Positions 46,501 to 57,428 are shown, counted from the stretch's first letter. The stretch: 64,000 bases of DNA from Monocercomonoides exilis (GCA_001643675.2 LSRY02000032.1:868001-932000); one strand, 5' to 3'. The notes: generated by a model from the sequence alone, not told the origin. Numbers and translations are program-made.

Positions 46501-49500
46501 CTGTTCAATGAAGAGCTCTTCACAGCCACATCTCGGAACACCACTTCTGCAGAGACTGCTGTCTCGGATTCTGCAATCACTTGACTGTAGATCGAAGGGA
46601 TCACATGCAGCACCCCATACGACAGCGAACGGCATGGCGAGAACACACTTCCACATGACTTCGCATCAGCAGCGCCAGAAGCAATTCCACTCACAAATAT
46701 CAGCTCGCTCTGATACATCACAACCATGGGGATGATGTCAACATCGTGTGATGGAAGTGCTGCATCCACGCCCCATATCGAGTTGTGTCTGTTGAATGGG
46801 GGCTCTCTGAAATCCAAAAGGAAGTGGCGCTCGCTGACCTGACTGGACAAGTTGTCGCACTGGATGAACATGTCGCGCCCGACAATAGCGTTGTTGCTCG
46901 AGAATGTCACATTCGAAATCACAAATGGCAGGAGCGAATGCTCTGCATCTGCCCCGTTAAGATACATCCCTCCTCCTTTCCCGACTGCTGTCTCGCACAA
47001 GCTCATGCTCGAATCGTTCACCTCCAGCGAGGAACCTTTGCCCAATCCAACAAACAATGCCCCGCCACAACTGCTCGAGTCTGCACAGCACATTAAAAAT
47101 GTCGAATTCTTAACTGTAACAGACACATCACTGTCTGAGGAATCAATCTTCGCTGTGCTTGCTGTGTTCCCTGTTTCTGTTGTCGAAAGAAATGAGCATG
47201 AATCAAACACAATGCTGTGTCCTTTCGCATCCTCGTTGCTTGGATGCTCTTGATAGAGCACTTCCACAAGCGAAACAGCTGATGCAATGTTTTCTATTTT
47301 GCAGTTCTTCAGAGCAAGATCCCCACCATTGAGAAGAACAAGATTGAATGAGATCGTGGTTGATGAAGAATTGGCGAGGGAGCATGCCTCGAGAGTCAGC
47401 ACAGATGTGGGAAATGGCAATGCAAACAAGGTGCTGTGCCCGTTTGCAAAGGCACCTGGAAGTGAGAATGCCACATCTTTCACAACCCCATCTCCAACCT
47501 CAACAATGCAATCTCTTGTTTTTGGAATGGCACCACTCACAGAAAGGACAGCTGTTTCTTCGCTGTTTGACTCAATCAGGAGGTGAACAAGATCGAATTC
47601 ATCTCCCACATTTCCCGCCTCCCCAATCTCAATCCTTCTTTCTTCGCCATCTGCCACTCGTGTGATCCCGTAGTCAACGCTTGTGCACTGGAACGAGCGT
47701 TTCCCACATCCAATGTGGTTCATCCCTTTTGTCGAGTTCACATAAATGACTCGGCTTCGATATCCCAGAACCAAATCAAACAGATCTTCATCCTGGGAAT
47801 GAAACCAAGATGAATCAGTGCCCACCAGAGAATTGCTTCTTTCAGACTCGGCAACTGCCGCAGCAAACGAAAAGGATGACGGATCAACAATCTCAAGCAA
47901 GTCCTTGCATGTGACAAACACATCACGGCCAGTGAATGCGCTGTTCTCTTTCAGGCTCATCATCCCCAGAGCAAAGTCTCCATGGCTTTCAGGGAAATGC
48001 ATCCAAAGAAAGCCTCCCTTCCCAACCCTTCTGTTTTCGCAGCTGCACTTTTGGCACACACTCGTTCCATTGATTGAAAAGCTCCCAGGCTCTTCAACCG
48101 AGATCCTCATCGCTCCTCCTTCAACACTTGTTGGTGATGAAATGCTCTCAAATGTGCATCCATCAAACAACAAGGGAATGGAGGCACCAGTCGAGATGAT
48201 CCCCGAGCAATCTGCTTCACAAACAGCTATTTCTCCGAATGCGCATGTTTTGAAAGTCAAAGACGGTGTGAGGTCACTGTTGCGAGCTAATGGGGAATTC
48301 TGAGGTTGCACAGATCCATCAACAGATAACAAGGGATTTGTGCCCAATTCTGAATTGCTCACATTGAGTGAGATGATCTCAGCATCAACAGACGGGGTGA
48401 TTGCAAACACCTTTCCCGAAAAGGATAACGATGAAAGTGTGATGTCTTCCATTCTGAGTTTTCCTTCAGAAACATCAAACAGCACATACGAGATGGGAGC
48501 TGATGTTTGGTTCACAAATTGGCAGCCATTGACTGTGAGTTCGCTTGCTGTTGAATGCGAATGAATCAGCGTGTTCTGTGAATGGACAAACGATGAAGGA
48601 ATCGAAAACGCAATCTTGTTCAACTTCAGCACTCCTGTTGTCGATATCACTTTTCCTGTCTGCCCTTCAAGTGATGAGTTAACAACAAGATTGCATTCTG
48701 AGTCGCTGCCTGACTTTATTGTGTGAGAGTTCAGAACAGTCTCCGAAGACAGCGTGGTTGACAAATGGATCGTGATTGTCAACTCTCCAATACCCGCAGC
48801 TTGCTGAATGGAATAATCCAGTGTTTTGCAGGGAACATCATTTCCACAGTATATGGCGTTTTCGCCTTCACTGCCACTTGTGCCGATTGTTGTTGATTGA
48901 AGCCCTGTGATGAAGATGAAGAGATCCACATCGTTTTCGAAAAAGTTTCCATCAACTCCACACAGCGAGTTCTCCCGTTTTTCAGACTCGATGTGAAATG
49001 CCCATGAAAATGTCTCATTGTTCACTTTTGTCCTGAGATCCTTCAATGAAGCATAAACATCCCTTCCCACTGATCCACTGTTGTCTGCAAATCCGAGGTT
49101 GATCAGACTGAGCGACACATCTTCGGCCATGCTGGAGATGCACAGCCCACCTCCAAATCCTCCTTTTCCATTGGCTCTTTGTGCAGAACACACAGAAAGG
49201 GATGTGGCGTTTGTTGAATCACCAATAACAAGACTTCCTCCCCTTTCCAGAACCACTTTCACTCCTCCTCCATTTCCTTCTTTTGCTGTGCAATTGTCAA
49301 ATGCACATTCACATATTTCAAGCTCACAACCAGATTCAATGGTTGCAGAAATACCTCCACCATCTCCTCCGTTTCGGACAATCTTCTCCAGTGTGCAGTT
49401 CGAGACTCTCATTGAGCACGATCCACAAAGCAAAATACACGATGCATCCAACAGCCAGAACGATGTGATGTGAGTGTTTTCGATAGTGGCCTCGCCTCCT

Positions 49501-51398
49501 TTCAGCATTGCCATCGAATTGGAGAATGCATTTGACTCAGAGTGTCCGCTCCCTGACGTGAGGGCGCAACCATCCACATGGAGTGACCCTGATCCTTCCA
49601 AATGAAACACCAATGAATCTGCAGTCGATTGTGCAGAATCGTGAATGATCTGAATCGAGCTTGTGCTCAAATGCCCATCCTCAACTGAAAATAGTGAAGT
49701 CGATGCGAGAGCAGTTGTTATTGTCAGCTCTCCACCTGTGCTCCCAACAATTTCTATTTTCTTGTTTGCCACATTGCAGCCATGCTCGACAATCCTCGGT
49801 GACTCAATCACCACTCTTGTGCTTTCTGCTTTTTGCGGATCAACCAACACAGGGATATAGCCCACTGTCCTGCACTTCCTTTCATTCTTTCCGCAAGCCT
49901 CGTTGTCATCTCCAGTCTCGCTGTTCACATACAATGTTCCAGAATAATAATATGGAATCCACTCACTCACATCACTTTCACCATGCATCACTCGATTCGA
50001 TCCCAATGTTTTTGATCGGCATTCAATCAGCATTGACTGGTCTGCATTCTCAACCCACTCCCCCATTACTGAAACATCTTTTCCTCCATTTCTGGCTGAG
50101 TTTTCTTCAAAGAAGCAAAACATCACAACCCCTGTATAATCGCCACCCCAATCTTTATCTCCCCAAAAGCAAATGCCTCCAGCTGTTAGACCAGAGCATT
50201 TTGTTAGACTGCAATCACTAATTGACACGTTGTGTCCATCTCCAATTAAAATGCCTCCTGTACTCAAAGGTATTCTATCTCCTTTTTCAGAACAATTATT
50301 CAAATAACAACATGAAATTGAAACGTTTTCAGGATACCTATTCAAGAACACACACCCACATTCTCCTCCATGTGAATCAGAAATGTTTGTATTTCGCATT
50401 TGCATGTTTTTCTGATAATCACTCATTAAAAACCCTCCAACAAGAGTGGCAACACATTTTTCACCAATTGTATTGTTGATGATTAATGCATAAAGTGCTG
50501 GTGCATTGTCGGTTCCTATGGCTCCTCCATTCAAAGAAGAATTGCATTCAAAGAACATGCATCTCTCAATTGTCATTGGATAGTTAATACGATGATAAAT
50601 GGCACCTCCATGATTTTCAGATTTGCAATTGAAATAAGTGTCAGAGAAAAACACAGGTTCTGTTCCATTTGTTGTAACTGTATTAACAACAGTTTTGCTG
50701 TAACTGCATTTTCGAAAAGATGTGTTGAACACTGCAAAACCTCCTGTTGAAAGCAATCCACTGACAATGCATCCATAATATGGTGTTGTCATATCCGAAA
50801 AATCACAGCTGTTAACAATCGCTTTTGTATTCGACAAGGAGACGGTTTTCACTCTTTTCTGTTGTGTGACATTGAAAAAGTGGCAATCCTCCAAAGACAC
50901 AAATGAAGTGCCACAATCATCCACAAAGGGGCATGTTGTTGAAATCACATGCGAACTGATTGCACTGCATTCCAAGACAGTTTTCCCTTCATTTTGGCTC
51001 TCAAATCCTGGAGCAGAGGAGACAATCGATGGAATTGAGCATCTGCGATCAAATGAAACGAAACTCAGATTCGATGCCCAAACAAAGCCATTCGACAAGA
51101 AAAGGGTGTGCTGTGGACAAGAATGCTTCATGCAAAAGCGGATATCGACCAACTTCGTTTTGGACTTTTCATCAACAACAAACACATGATCTTCTGAATG
51201 AACAGTCCAAAAATCAACATGAATCATCGCAGAAGAAGCATTGTGGAACAGAATGTGTGCATCAACTATTTGTGGTTTTGTGAAAGTGGTTAAACTTTCT
51301 GATTTCTTTTCATCACCAAAATCTCTCAAAAAACAATTGTTTATCTCATAACACCCAACAACTCCATAAAAACAACAAATACAAAACAACAATAACAT
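43506..51398 (-). CDS. Giant surface protein: signal peptide, four beta-helix modules, TM, pseudokinase (copy 2)
   Basis: This is one uninterrupted frame of 2630 residues starting at the ATG equivalent to that of copy 1. The signal peptide (MLLLFCICCFYGVVGC), four CG..PC modules, membrane helix (YWLLIVIVMGVILLIVLIVS) and pseudokinase correspond position for position with copy 1, at roughly 97% identity by eye. Substitutions are scattered, with a cluster between residues about 315 and 390 (for example CVATLVGGFL versus CFAALFGAFM). After NGERP (about nt 43732) the sequences become unrelated: copy 2 continues with a kinase-like C-lobe helix (FPERRPSILQLKREFFAMFP) and a short basic tail. As in copy 1, the HRD and DFG positions are not catalytic. 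The gene is inverted relative to copy 1 across about 33.5 kb. It is probably a membrane receptor or adhesin; partner unknown. Confidence 0.9.
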   Translation of the reverse strand: MLLLFCICCFYGVVGCYEINNCFLRDFGDEKKSESLTTFTKPQIVDAHILFHNASSAMIHVDFWTVHSEDHVFVVDEKSKTKLVDIRFCMKHSCPQHTLFLSNGFVWASNLSFVSFDRRCSIPSIVSSAPGFESQNEGKTVLECSAISSHVISTTCPFVDDCGTSFVSLEDCHFFNVTQQKRVKTVSLSNTKAIVNSCDFSDMTTPYYGCIVSGLLSTGGFAVFNTSFRKCSYSKTVVNTVTTNGTEPVFFSDTYFNCKSENHGGAIYHRINYPMTIERCMFFECNSSLNGGAIGTDNAPALYALIINNTIGEKCVATLVGGFLMSDYQKNMQMRNTNISDSHGGECGCVFLNRYPENVSISCCYLNNCSEKGDRIPLSTGGILIGDGHNVSISDCSLTKCSGLTAGGICFWGDKDWGGDYTGVVMFCFFEENSARNGGKDVSVMGEWVENADQSMLIECRSKTLGSNRVMHGESDVSEWIPYYYSGTLYVNSETGDDNEACGKNERKCRTVGYIPVLVDPQKAESTRVVIESPRIVEHGCNVANKKIEIVGSTGGELTITTALASTSLFSVEDGHLSTSSIQIIHDSAQSTADSLVFHLEGSGSLHVDGCALTSGSGHSESNAFSNSMAMLKGGEATIENTHITSFWLLDASCILLCGSCSMRVSNCTLEKIVRNGGDGGGISATIESGCELEICECAFDNCTAKEGNGGGVKVVLERGGSLVIGDSTNATSLSVCSAQRANGKGGFGGGLCISSMAEDVSLSLINLGFADNSGSVGRDVYASLKDLRTKVNNETFSWAFHIESEKRENSLCGVDGNFFENDVDLFIFITGLQSTTIGTSGSEGENAIYCGNDVPCKTLDYSIQQAAGIGELTITIHLSTTLSSETVLNSHTIKSGSDSECNLVVNSSLEGQTGKVISTTGVLKLNKIAFSIPSSFVHSQNTLIHSHSTASELTVNGCQFVNQTSAPISYVLFDVSEGKLRMEDITLSSLSFSGKVFAITPSVDAEIISLNVSNSELGTNPLLSVDGSVQPQNSPLARNSDLTPSLTFKTCAFGEIAVCEADCSGIISTGASIPLLFDGCTFESISSPTSVEGGAMRISVEEPGSFSINGTSVCQKCSCENRRVGKGGFLWMHFPESHGDFALGMMSLKENSAFTGRDVFVTCKDLLEIVDPSSFSFAAAVAESERSNSLVGTDSSWFHSQDEDLFDLVLGYRSRVIYVNSTKGMNHIGCGKRSFQCTSVDYGITRVADGEERRIEIGEAGNVGDEFDLVHLLIESNSEETAVLSVSGAIPKTRDCIVEVGDGVVKDVAFSLPGAFANGHSTLFALPFPTSVLTLEACSLANSSSTTISFNLVLLNGGDLALKNCKIENIASAVSLVEVLYQEHPSNEDAKGHSIVFDSCSFLSTTETGNTASTAKIDSSDSDVSVTVKNSTFLMCCADSSSCGGALFVGLGKGSSLEVNDSSMSLCETAVGKGGGMYLNGADAEHSLLPFVISNVTFSSNNAIVGRDMFIQCDNLSSQVSERHFLLDFREPPFNRHNSIWGVDAALPSHDVDIIPMVVMYQSELIFVSGIASGAADAKSCGSVFSPCRSLSYGVLHVIPSIYSQVIAESETAVSAEVVFRDVAVKSSSLNSHCRVLLGGTTASETKYSGLMECVGSVSFEKMDFLFSEEYASSHVSVFNIQNGATSIISCTFTGSSEEMALSQTLFVVSAGLLEVQKVVFDSLNIHSDILLLSPSASTHISQIQIKAVVSDSSLVVANQASATMIDVEIDKSSWGKGMITASSSNVSVSSLTCSSVEAETVIVSAHSSLSIEKIKLIKSTIKKHAILVESLHGQVIVKELFVENIKLCSGGVVCCTFQQNDMTEGNDGLCSIMQASFSNITCASRVESKAASVFDCFLSRYPIHLQNCSAVNCTSQPMKGAIASFNCCSNASFDSCVFDGSLSAKDEGWKRNEGTNEACMWNGSIVGLVNSSAFMKDTTIENSPFGGLSISGGKASIEKGEFVNNNPQIEKYPSARRNVFCSDSGALVVSSLKGGDGTKENSSLWMLSEGCNASGIVADRLSSFFIPSLDSVAFVKAGNEAVLTFVGRLLLPCNLSVSLTFARGVEQEVEKYQIDSDDEYVGEEEVRASIPLSRLENASGETEISVEILFGNVDSPSSTKSFFLKNKTEPNPKGDERIVEGGNKEGKSYWLLIVIVMGVILLIVLIVSIIFIVRWKKQKRRTEELEVIVNDTVKKDPKAFEMVTMEMSPEAQWRRAEKEAEKKDDERIKKRVYEKSLGHSESSEHLLSESGSTEYILGNDSNKIPQWMLEKVEEEEETRKRTPSPSISSTSTTSTTDSDSTFVRGEDLCPTTSSMSNLVDAMACSSPHEKLIVDLRDSLFMLLHGRNEKKEMVIGTLKEREMTGAQILFWVANLALHSFEDGEEGLSSLANLSPHIVLFSEHMVICIVMHSDFSSDDDSDSSSISSSTVMTSASDDDDDDSLPSSAFEEENDFKKECLRWKAPELLMNKKMGATKESVAFSIGMMLWECLTLQTPFGEYEAEIAGEKIKNGERPSMTKIEGCKFEGDVVSCISPFPERRPSILQLKREFFAMFPSNSTVPTMTDAIIDQEFSNKRRVKSSSKNTAIEI

Positions 51399-51696
51399 GA
51401 TACAAGTTAGGAAATATATCCTTTATATATCAAAACGACAAATGGAATCAGATTACTTGATATCCTTCAAATTGAGAATGAATAGATTGAAAAAATATTT
51501 ATTAAATGTCACTTGATCATAAGAATTAAAAAAAATATGTTTTTCAACACAGTTGTTCAATTTATAATTTTTTACATATGCGTATAAAATCATAATCAAT
51601 ATTGAAATGAAAATATGTCTTTCTTTTATCTTTTTTTTCTTTCTTCTTTCTTTCTTTTTTTTTTCACTTTTTGTTTGTCCAAACATATGAAATTGT

Positions 51697-51739
<43 letters not shown>

Positions 51740-51914
51740 ATAAAAAAAAATTTCATCATTTCTTTCCATCTATATTTTTTTCATTGGGTTTTTGGAAAAA
51801 TATTTTTGAGATAACCAGGCATTAATTGATGAATATCAACGAAAGCAATTAGATAATTTTCGTTGTTTCCCACAATTAACATTGTTTGGGTTGAATATTT
51901 ATTTTTTCTTTTCA
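51399..51914. other. Divergent intergenic region with A41 run
   Basis: Promoter-side region of two divergent genes (copy 2 to the left, SDR-like gene to the right). It holds a pyrimidine-rich stretch (51617-51665) and a 41-A homopolymer (51698-51738). Homology to copy 1's upstream region ends near 51424. Confidence 0.65.
51698..51738. repeat. A41 homopolymer
   Basis: Forty-one consecutive A residues in an intergenic region. Confidence 0.95.
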
Positions 51915-54900
51915 ATGTCAATGGATAAGGAAGACAATCATCGTTCAGTAGATGAGCAAGTTAATCAAAATGATATAGAAGCTGCAGTTAGGGTATTTAG
52001 TGTGATGCCTGCTATTGTTTCTTCAATTTTGTGAATAAATGTTGAATTCATTTTACTTTTTCAGATTTTCTGGAGAAAAATCCAGCGCTCGTGCTTGACG
52101 AAAAATATCATCCTTTGCGCAAAACGGCTGGTCATGTTCTGCTTTCTGCTTTTGATGGGAAATATAAAATTAAAGAAAAAGGAAAAAACAAATTAACAAT
52201 AGAAAAAGAAAGGAAGAAAAACTTTGACAAATGCCTTTTGCGTTCACGAGGAATGGTTGAACAAAGACGCGAAGCTGCAACAAAAAAGGGATTTAAAACA
52301 CTTGATGAAAGTGTTCAAAGCCTTGGAGATAATGATGAACATTCAAAAGATCAAACAAGTATTGTTTCCCATTTGCATGGACTTGGCGCACAAGAATTGC
52401 CACCTGTTGCTATACCACCAAAAATTACAGCTCCTGTTTGATTTTTTATTTATGATTATACTTTTATAAAAGATTTTTAAAGGAAGGATTAGAAACAAAA
52501 ACAACTACATTCAAAGCTATTAAGTGTTATATCTGCGGAAACAAATTTCATAAAATTCATTTTTTTTACGATAGGTTATGTCCAATTTGTGCTGAACTCA
52601 ACTGGGAGAAGCGCCTTCAAGTTGCTGATATGAGAGGGAAAGTCGTCTTATGTACTGGTTCACGTGTTAAAATAGGACACCAATGCTGCTTAAGATTGCT
52701 CAAGTGTGGAGCATTTGTGATTGCAACAACCAGATTTCCAAACGATGCCGCTCTTCGTTTTATGGCCGATCCAGATTTTGAGCGCTTTCAATTTCGGCTC
52801 CATATTTATGGATTGGACTTCCGCGACATTCAAGCTGTTCAGCGTTTTTCGGACTTTATTACAGCGAAATATCCGCGTCTGGATGCAATTGTGAACAATG
52901 CAGCGCAGACTGTTAGACGGCCTCCTTTGTATTACTCACATCTGATGGACTGCGAGGAAAAAAGCCTCAGAGAGCTGCCGCTTCAGGCTCAGTGGCTGCG
53001 GATGTTCGATCCGCGCTTTGAAGGACAAAAGCCTTCTCAGAGCCCACCAATCTTTAAATGCAACGCACTTCCTGTATCTGCAATCCTGCAGGTCCATGCT
53101 ACAAAAGTAGCAGATTCTTCATCAAATACAGGTCATTCATCAAAAAGCTCTTCAACAGACTTTTGGAATCATTCGGTGATTTCTGTGGATGGATCGATAA
53201 TCCACGGAAACACTCATGTTTTGTATTCGTCTGTTGCCCCCGCAAGCGCGCCTACTGCTGATGAAGAATGTCAGTACAGAAAAGAATCAAGCGACGGATC
53301 GTGGAGCAATGAAGAGCAGAATGCAAAGGATAAAATGGAGGCTGACGCTTCTGCTTGCGCATCCGCTCCTTCCGCTTCAGATGAGAAATCAATGGTCAAA
53401 AAAGAGAAAGTTGCCGGTGGATGGATTGTGAAGAAAGGATGGAAGTATCTCATACCAGAATATCAAATCGTTGGCAATGCGCTCGTTCGTTATATTCCTG
53501 GAGAAGAATGTGCAATACAAGAAGAGCCAAACAATCAATCAGTTCAGTCAACAATGACAGCATCTTCCTCCACTTCTTCTTCTTCCTCTTCCTCTTCCTC
53601 TCAATCATCTTCTTCTGTCTCCTTGTTAGTTTCCTCTAACAACACCTCTGGAGTCATTGCTGTTCCATCATCAGCACCTTCCTCTCTTCCTCCTGAGCCA
53701 CATCAGTCTCTTCTCTTCCAGCAAGGGTCGATGAGAAAGCGCTCCAATTTTTTGGCCGAGACATCAACACAGTGGGGCGGGGAAATGATGCTCAGCCCAG
53801 ACGGAACAGAAATCTATCACAGGAAAGGCCTTCCGCAGAAGGAGTCGACAAATGTGCGAGAACGGCAAAAAATTGAGGAAGATGCTGATAACAGCGATGA
53901 AGATGATGCTGGGAATGAGAAAACTTTGGATGAAAAGCCTGAAAAAAGAAAAAGAGAAGTATTTGAAGAAATGAAAGTGGAAGATAATGAAAAAAATAAA
54001 CAAAATTCAAATGCGACAGATGGTGAACAAACGGCAAAGAATGAATCTAAACGTTTGATAAAACCAGAAAATATGATGGATACATCAAAAAGCAAAAAAA
54101 TAGAGAACGATTTGTCTTCTGTTCAAGATTTCTCGTCTAAAGTGATTGAGCTAATGAACCCAATCAAACCTTCCAAGCAGTTTATCTTCACAGGAGACGA
54201 TATTGATTTGCTTGTTGGACTTATACAGAGCAACGAAGAAAAGAATGCTGATGAAAATGAAGCAGATCAGAAGATGGAAGCGGACGATGTGATTGTAGAA
54301 GAGGAGAAGCCATGTGGAGTCAAGCAACAAACACAAATTTGCGAGCAGAAAGAAGGAGAAGATGATGTGCAAGTTGAGAAAGGAGGAATAGTCGACGAGT
54401 CAGCTGTTGATGAATATCACAAAACTGACAATGCTTCTCAGCCAATGGAATCAACAGAAGCCGCAAAATCACCAGCAACGAAGAAGACACCAGATTCTTC
54501 ATTTTCTGCATCAACAATGTCAACTGCCGAAGATAAATCTCTTCCATTTTTGCATCCGCTTGTCTCATCAAAGCCAATTCCTCAGTCATCTTTGGAGTCC
54601 ACTTCAATTGAACAAAAAGCCAAACAATCCTCTTCTTCTTCTTCCTTCCACAATGCCGAAGCAATTGTTGGACCTGACGGAGCAACAGTCGATTCAGCCA
54701 TGCTCTCACAGGTCGGTCTGCTTGCGGCGGACTTTTCAGCATCAGATGCCGAGTTTCCACATGGTGCTGTGGACTTGGACAACCAGCAGATCGACATGCG
54801 CAAGCACAACAGCTGGGTGGCGCGGCTGGACGAGGTGTCGTCGGTGGAGCTTGTGGAGGTACACTGCGTGAACACGTTCTCTCCGTACATCCTCTGCTCC

Positions 54901-55287
54901 AGGCTGGTTGCGAAGATGTCAGAAGACCAGCACTGCGATCACTACATTGTGAATGTGTCAGCGATGGAAGGGAAGTTTAACAGGAAGTATAAGTCGCCGT
55001 ATCATCCGCACACAAACATGGCAAAGGCTGCACTGAATATGCTGACGCGGACATCAGCAGGAGAGCTGGCAACAAAGCGAATCTACATGAACTCTGTGGA
55101 CACTGGGTGGATTACTGACGAAAAGCCACTCGAAGCCACCATCAAGGCTGCGTTGAAGGGATTCACCACGCCAATTGATGAGGTGGACGCAATGGCGCGC
55201 ATTTTGGATCCGATTTTCGTGGGGTATAACAAACATGTGAATCATTTTGGAAAGTTCTTCAAAGACTACAAGGCTTCTGAGTGGTGA
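51915..55287 (+). CDS. Short-chain dehydrogenase-like protein with zinc-ribbon and large internal insertion
   Basis: Three exons join in phase: 51915-51999, 52065-52435 and 52483-55287, giving 1086 residues; donors are GTGTGA and GTTTGA, introns 65 and 47 bp. The N-terminus is conserved-looking (FLEKNPALVLDEKYHPLRKT). A CxxC...CxxC zinc ribbon (KCYICGNKFH, LCPICAELNWEKR) leads straight into a Rossmann fold: TGSRVKIG, ATTRFPNDAALRF, then YPRLDAIVNNAAQT. About 575 low-complexity Ser/Glu/Lys-rich residues (roughly 335-910) interrupt the fold, which resumes with YIVNVSAMEGKF, HPHTNMAKAALNM and YMNSVDTGWITDE. The usual YxxxK catalytic tyrosine is a threonine (TNMAK), so the enzyme may be inactive or use another residue; I recall related eukaryotic proteins with this HPHTNMAK motif. 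Substrate unknown. Confidence 0.85.
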
Positions 55288-55601
55288 GAAAAGAGAACAA
55301 AAGAGTGTCTTTGCTAAATAAAAAAGCAATTTGAATCATGTGATGCATTTAAGCAAATGATGGCTTGATGGTCATATGAATTGATAGAATGCGTTTTATT
55401 TGCTTCCAAAGAGCACTCTTTCTCTTTCATTCTTTTATTTTTTTTAATTCTTTTTTTTTTTTAAAGTTCTTTTTTAAAAGTCTTTTTTATTTGAAAATCA
55501 TGAAATTTGATCACTTCATGGCACAAGCATTATAATTATAGCATACACATACACACACACTCGGTTAAAAAAATATAAACTTATTGAAAAAACGAAACAT
55601 G
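55288..55601. other. Convergent intergenic region
   Basis: About 314 bases between two converging genes. It is T-rich, with ACACACACAC near 55550. No terminator or polyadenylation element could be assigned. Confidence 0.6.
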
Positions 55602-57428
55602 TTATTTTCTTATATTATGCGAAGATGACAGCATCTGCTCGAAAAATGCTTTGGGGTTTTTAGGCGGAGGAGGTGAAGGAGCCTCAGTTGCCAAGAGTGA
55701 GGCAAGGAACGTCTGCTCATCAGCAGGCACATCCTTCGAAAGAGGAGCTGGATATTCCATCATCCGCCCTTTCTTCCGAACGCCACTGTCGGTGAAAGCA
55801 CCGTTGCCTTCTAATGGCATCGAAAAAGCAGGCAGCGCACTTGGCAGTATTTCAGAGCGGAAAAGAGAGTTGGTCACAGAAAAAGCAGCCTTGTATGCTT
55901 CAGGTGAAATGAGTGATGTTGGAGGGGAGGATGGATCAGACGAACTTGTAGAATCAGATGAAGTGGAAGATGATGGCAAAGAGCCGGAATCAAAGATGCG
56001 TTGTTTTGAAATGACTGCATCTGGTGTGTCACATCCAAAGGGAAGAAATAAAGATTGCAAATCTCCGCTCTGAACAAGAAAAGTGACAAAAGATGCATCA
56101 AAAAAATATGTGATTTAATGAACAAATTAACAAATAAATGTTCAATTTGAATATTACATTAAATATCAAAGTTTCCAACCGCTCGTCTTGTCAGTTCAGA
56201 AATCTGCTCTGATCTTCTCAAGTTGTACATGGCCGAATGGCACAGTGCAATCATATGCAGCAAAATGCTGTTGTCTCTGTGCTCCGTCAGGCAAAGTGTA
56301 ACTGCAGCGCCTAATCGCAGCGCCCTCGCCCTCAGCCTTGGAAGAAATACGCTTTCTGCTTCTTCACGAAACACTGAAAGAGACATCTCTGATAAATGAA
56401 TAGAAAAAGGAATAAAAATTTACGAATTTCAAGAACAAAGGACAGGGGAAATAAACGAAAAGAAATAAGTGAAAATGTAATGTATTATTTAAAAAAGAAT
56501 TTGAAGAATAAACCTGATGAGGTTGAAAAATAGCTTGCGTAAGAAGAATTATCGATTACCAAAATAATAGGAAGCCCAACTTGGTCAGAAAGAGTTGGGG
56601 ACTTCAGAAAAGCTGATGTCTTTCCAGAAGATGTAAACGAAAAGGATGAACGAGGTGGCTGACCGTCTGGTTGAGAAAATGTTGTTTGCTCCTTTGTCAA
56701 ATAAGCTTGCTCCACCATTTGTCTTACTGAAAATGAGAAATGTGAATGGAAAAGAAAGTGGAAATTAAAAAGTAAACATCTGTTATGAAGCTGCATTTGA
56801 CATCCGTTTGACTTTTCTTCGACCATTTCGTTCAAAAAATCAATCCAATGTTGAATCTCTTCGTCCAGAAATAGTGGATTTTCGAGATCTGAACAGAAAT
56901 TTTGATGTTTTCAACAAAACGAAGCAAAACATCTCATACCCACAACAACGAGCACAATTAAATTGTTTAGGATATCCTCAGTTACATATTTTAAAAACAT
57001 CTGTAGATATTCATCAGAATCTTGCAAAATCCAAATTGTGAAAAGTTGGAGCGCTAAAAATTATTAAAGTGAGTTGCAATCGTGAAAAAATCATGAAAAA
57101 AAAATAGCAACACACAATTATCGTTATCAAGCGAAGGAATTAAACATTGTTTGCAATATATTCCGGTTCCAATAAAAAATGTCTTTCTCTGAAAATTACA
57201 AATTGAAGCGAAAACATTTTGTACATCATCAAAATTCTTTCCTTTTAATTTTGTTTCACAATTGTTGTTAAATGTTAAGCTGTTTATAAAATACAATTGG
57301 ATACCTAATATCAAAATATGTTTTTCGCTTTCCAGCTTTACAGATGGTAACGAAAGTTCTTTGAAAAATTCTTCCAATTTTGTACTTTCTGTTTTTTCAA
57401 AATTTGATAAATTGATGCCAGAATCCAT
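55602..57428 (-). CDS. DYNC1LI: Cytoplasmic dynein light intermediate chain
   Basis: Seven exons: 57428-57305, 57241-57116, 57053-56940, 56888-56778, 56726-56514, 56388-56180 and 56069-55602, giving 454 residues. The order of motifs follows dynein light intermediate chains. It runs HILILG, a strand FTIWIL (compare NVWIL), NNLIVLVVV, DLENP, EEIQHWIDFL, then GLPIILVIDN, a long helix with LRLGAAVTLCLTEHRDN (compare YGAALIYTSVKEEKN), DLQSLFLPFGCDTPDAV (compare AVFIPAGWDN) and PADEQTFLASL (compare AEDEQVFL). This subunit links the dynein heavy chain to cargo adaptors. The Walker A motif is not conserved (GKNFDDVQN in place of GxxGxGKT). Intron 1 (57304-57242, donor GTATCC) is 63 bases and stop-free, so its removal rests on alignment only. 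Intron 6 has the unusual donor GTTGGA. The gene diverges from DDX41 160 bp away. Confidence 0.78.

Noticed and set aside
52630-55287. Taking the ATG at 52630 as the start of the SDR-like protein
   Set aside because: The frame is open further upstream and encodes the zinc ribbon that directly precedes the Rossmann fold; two consensus introns connect it to the ATG at 51915.
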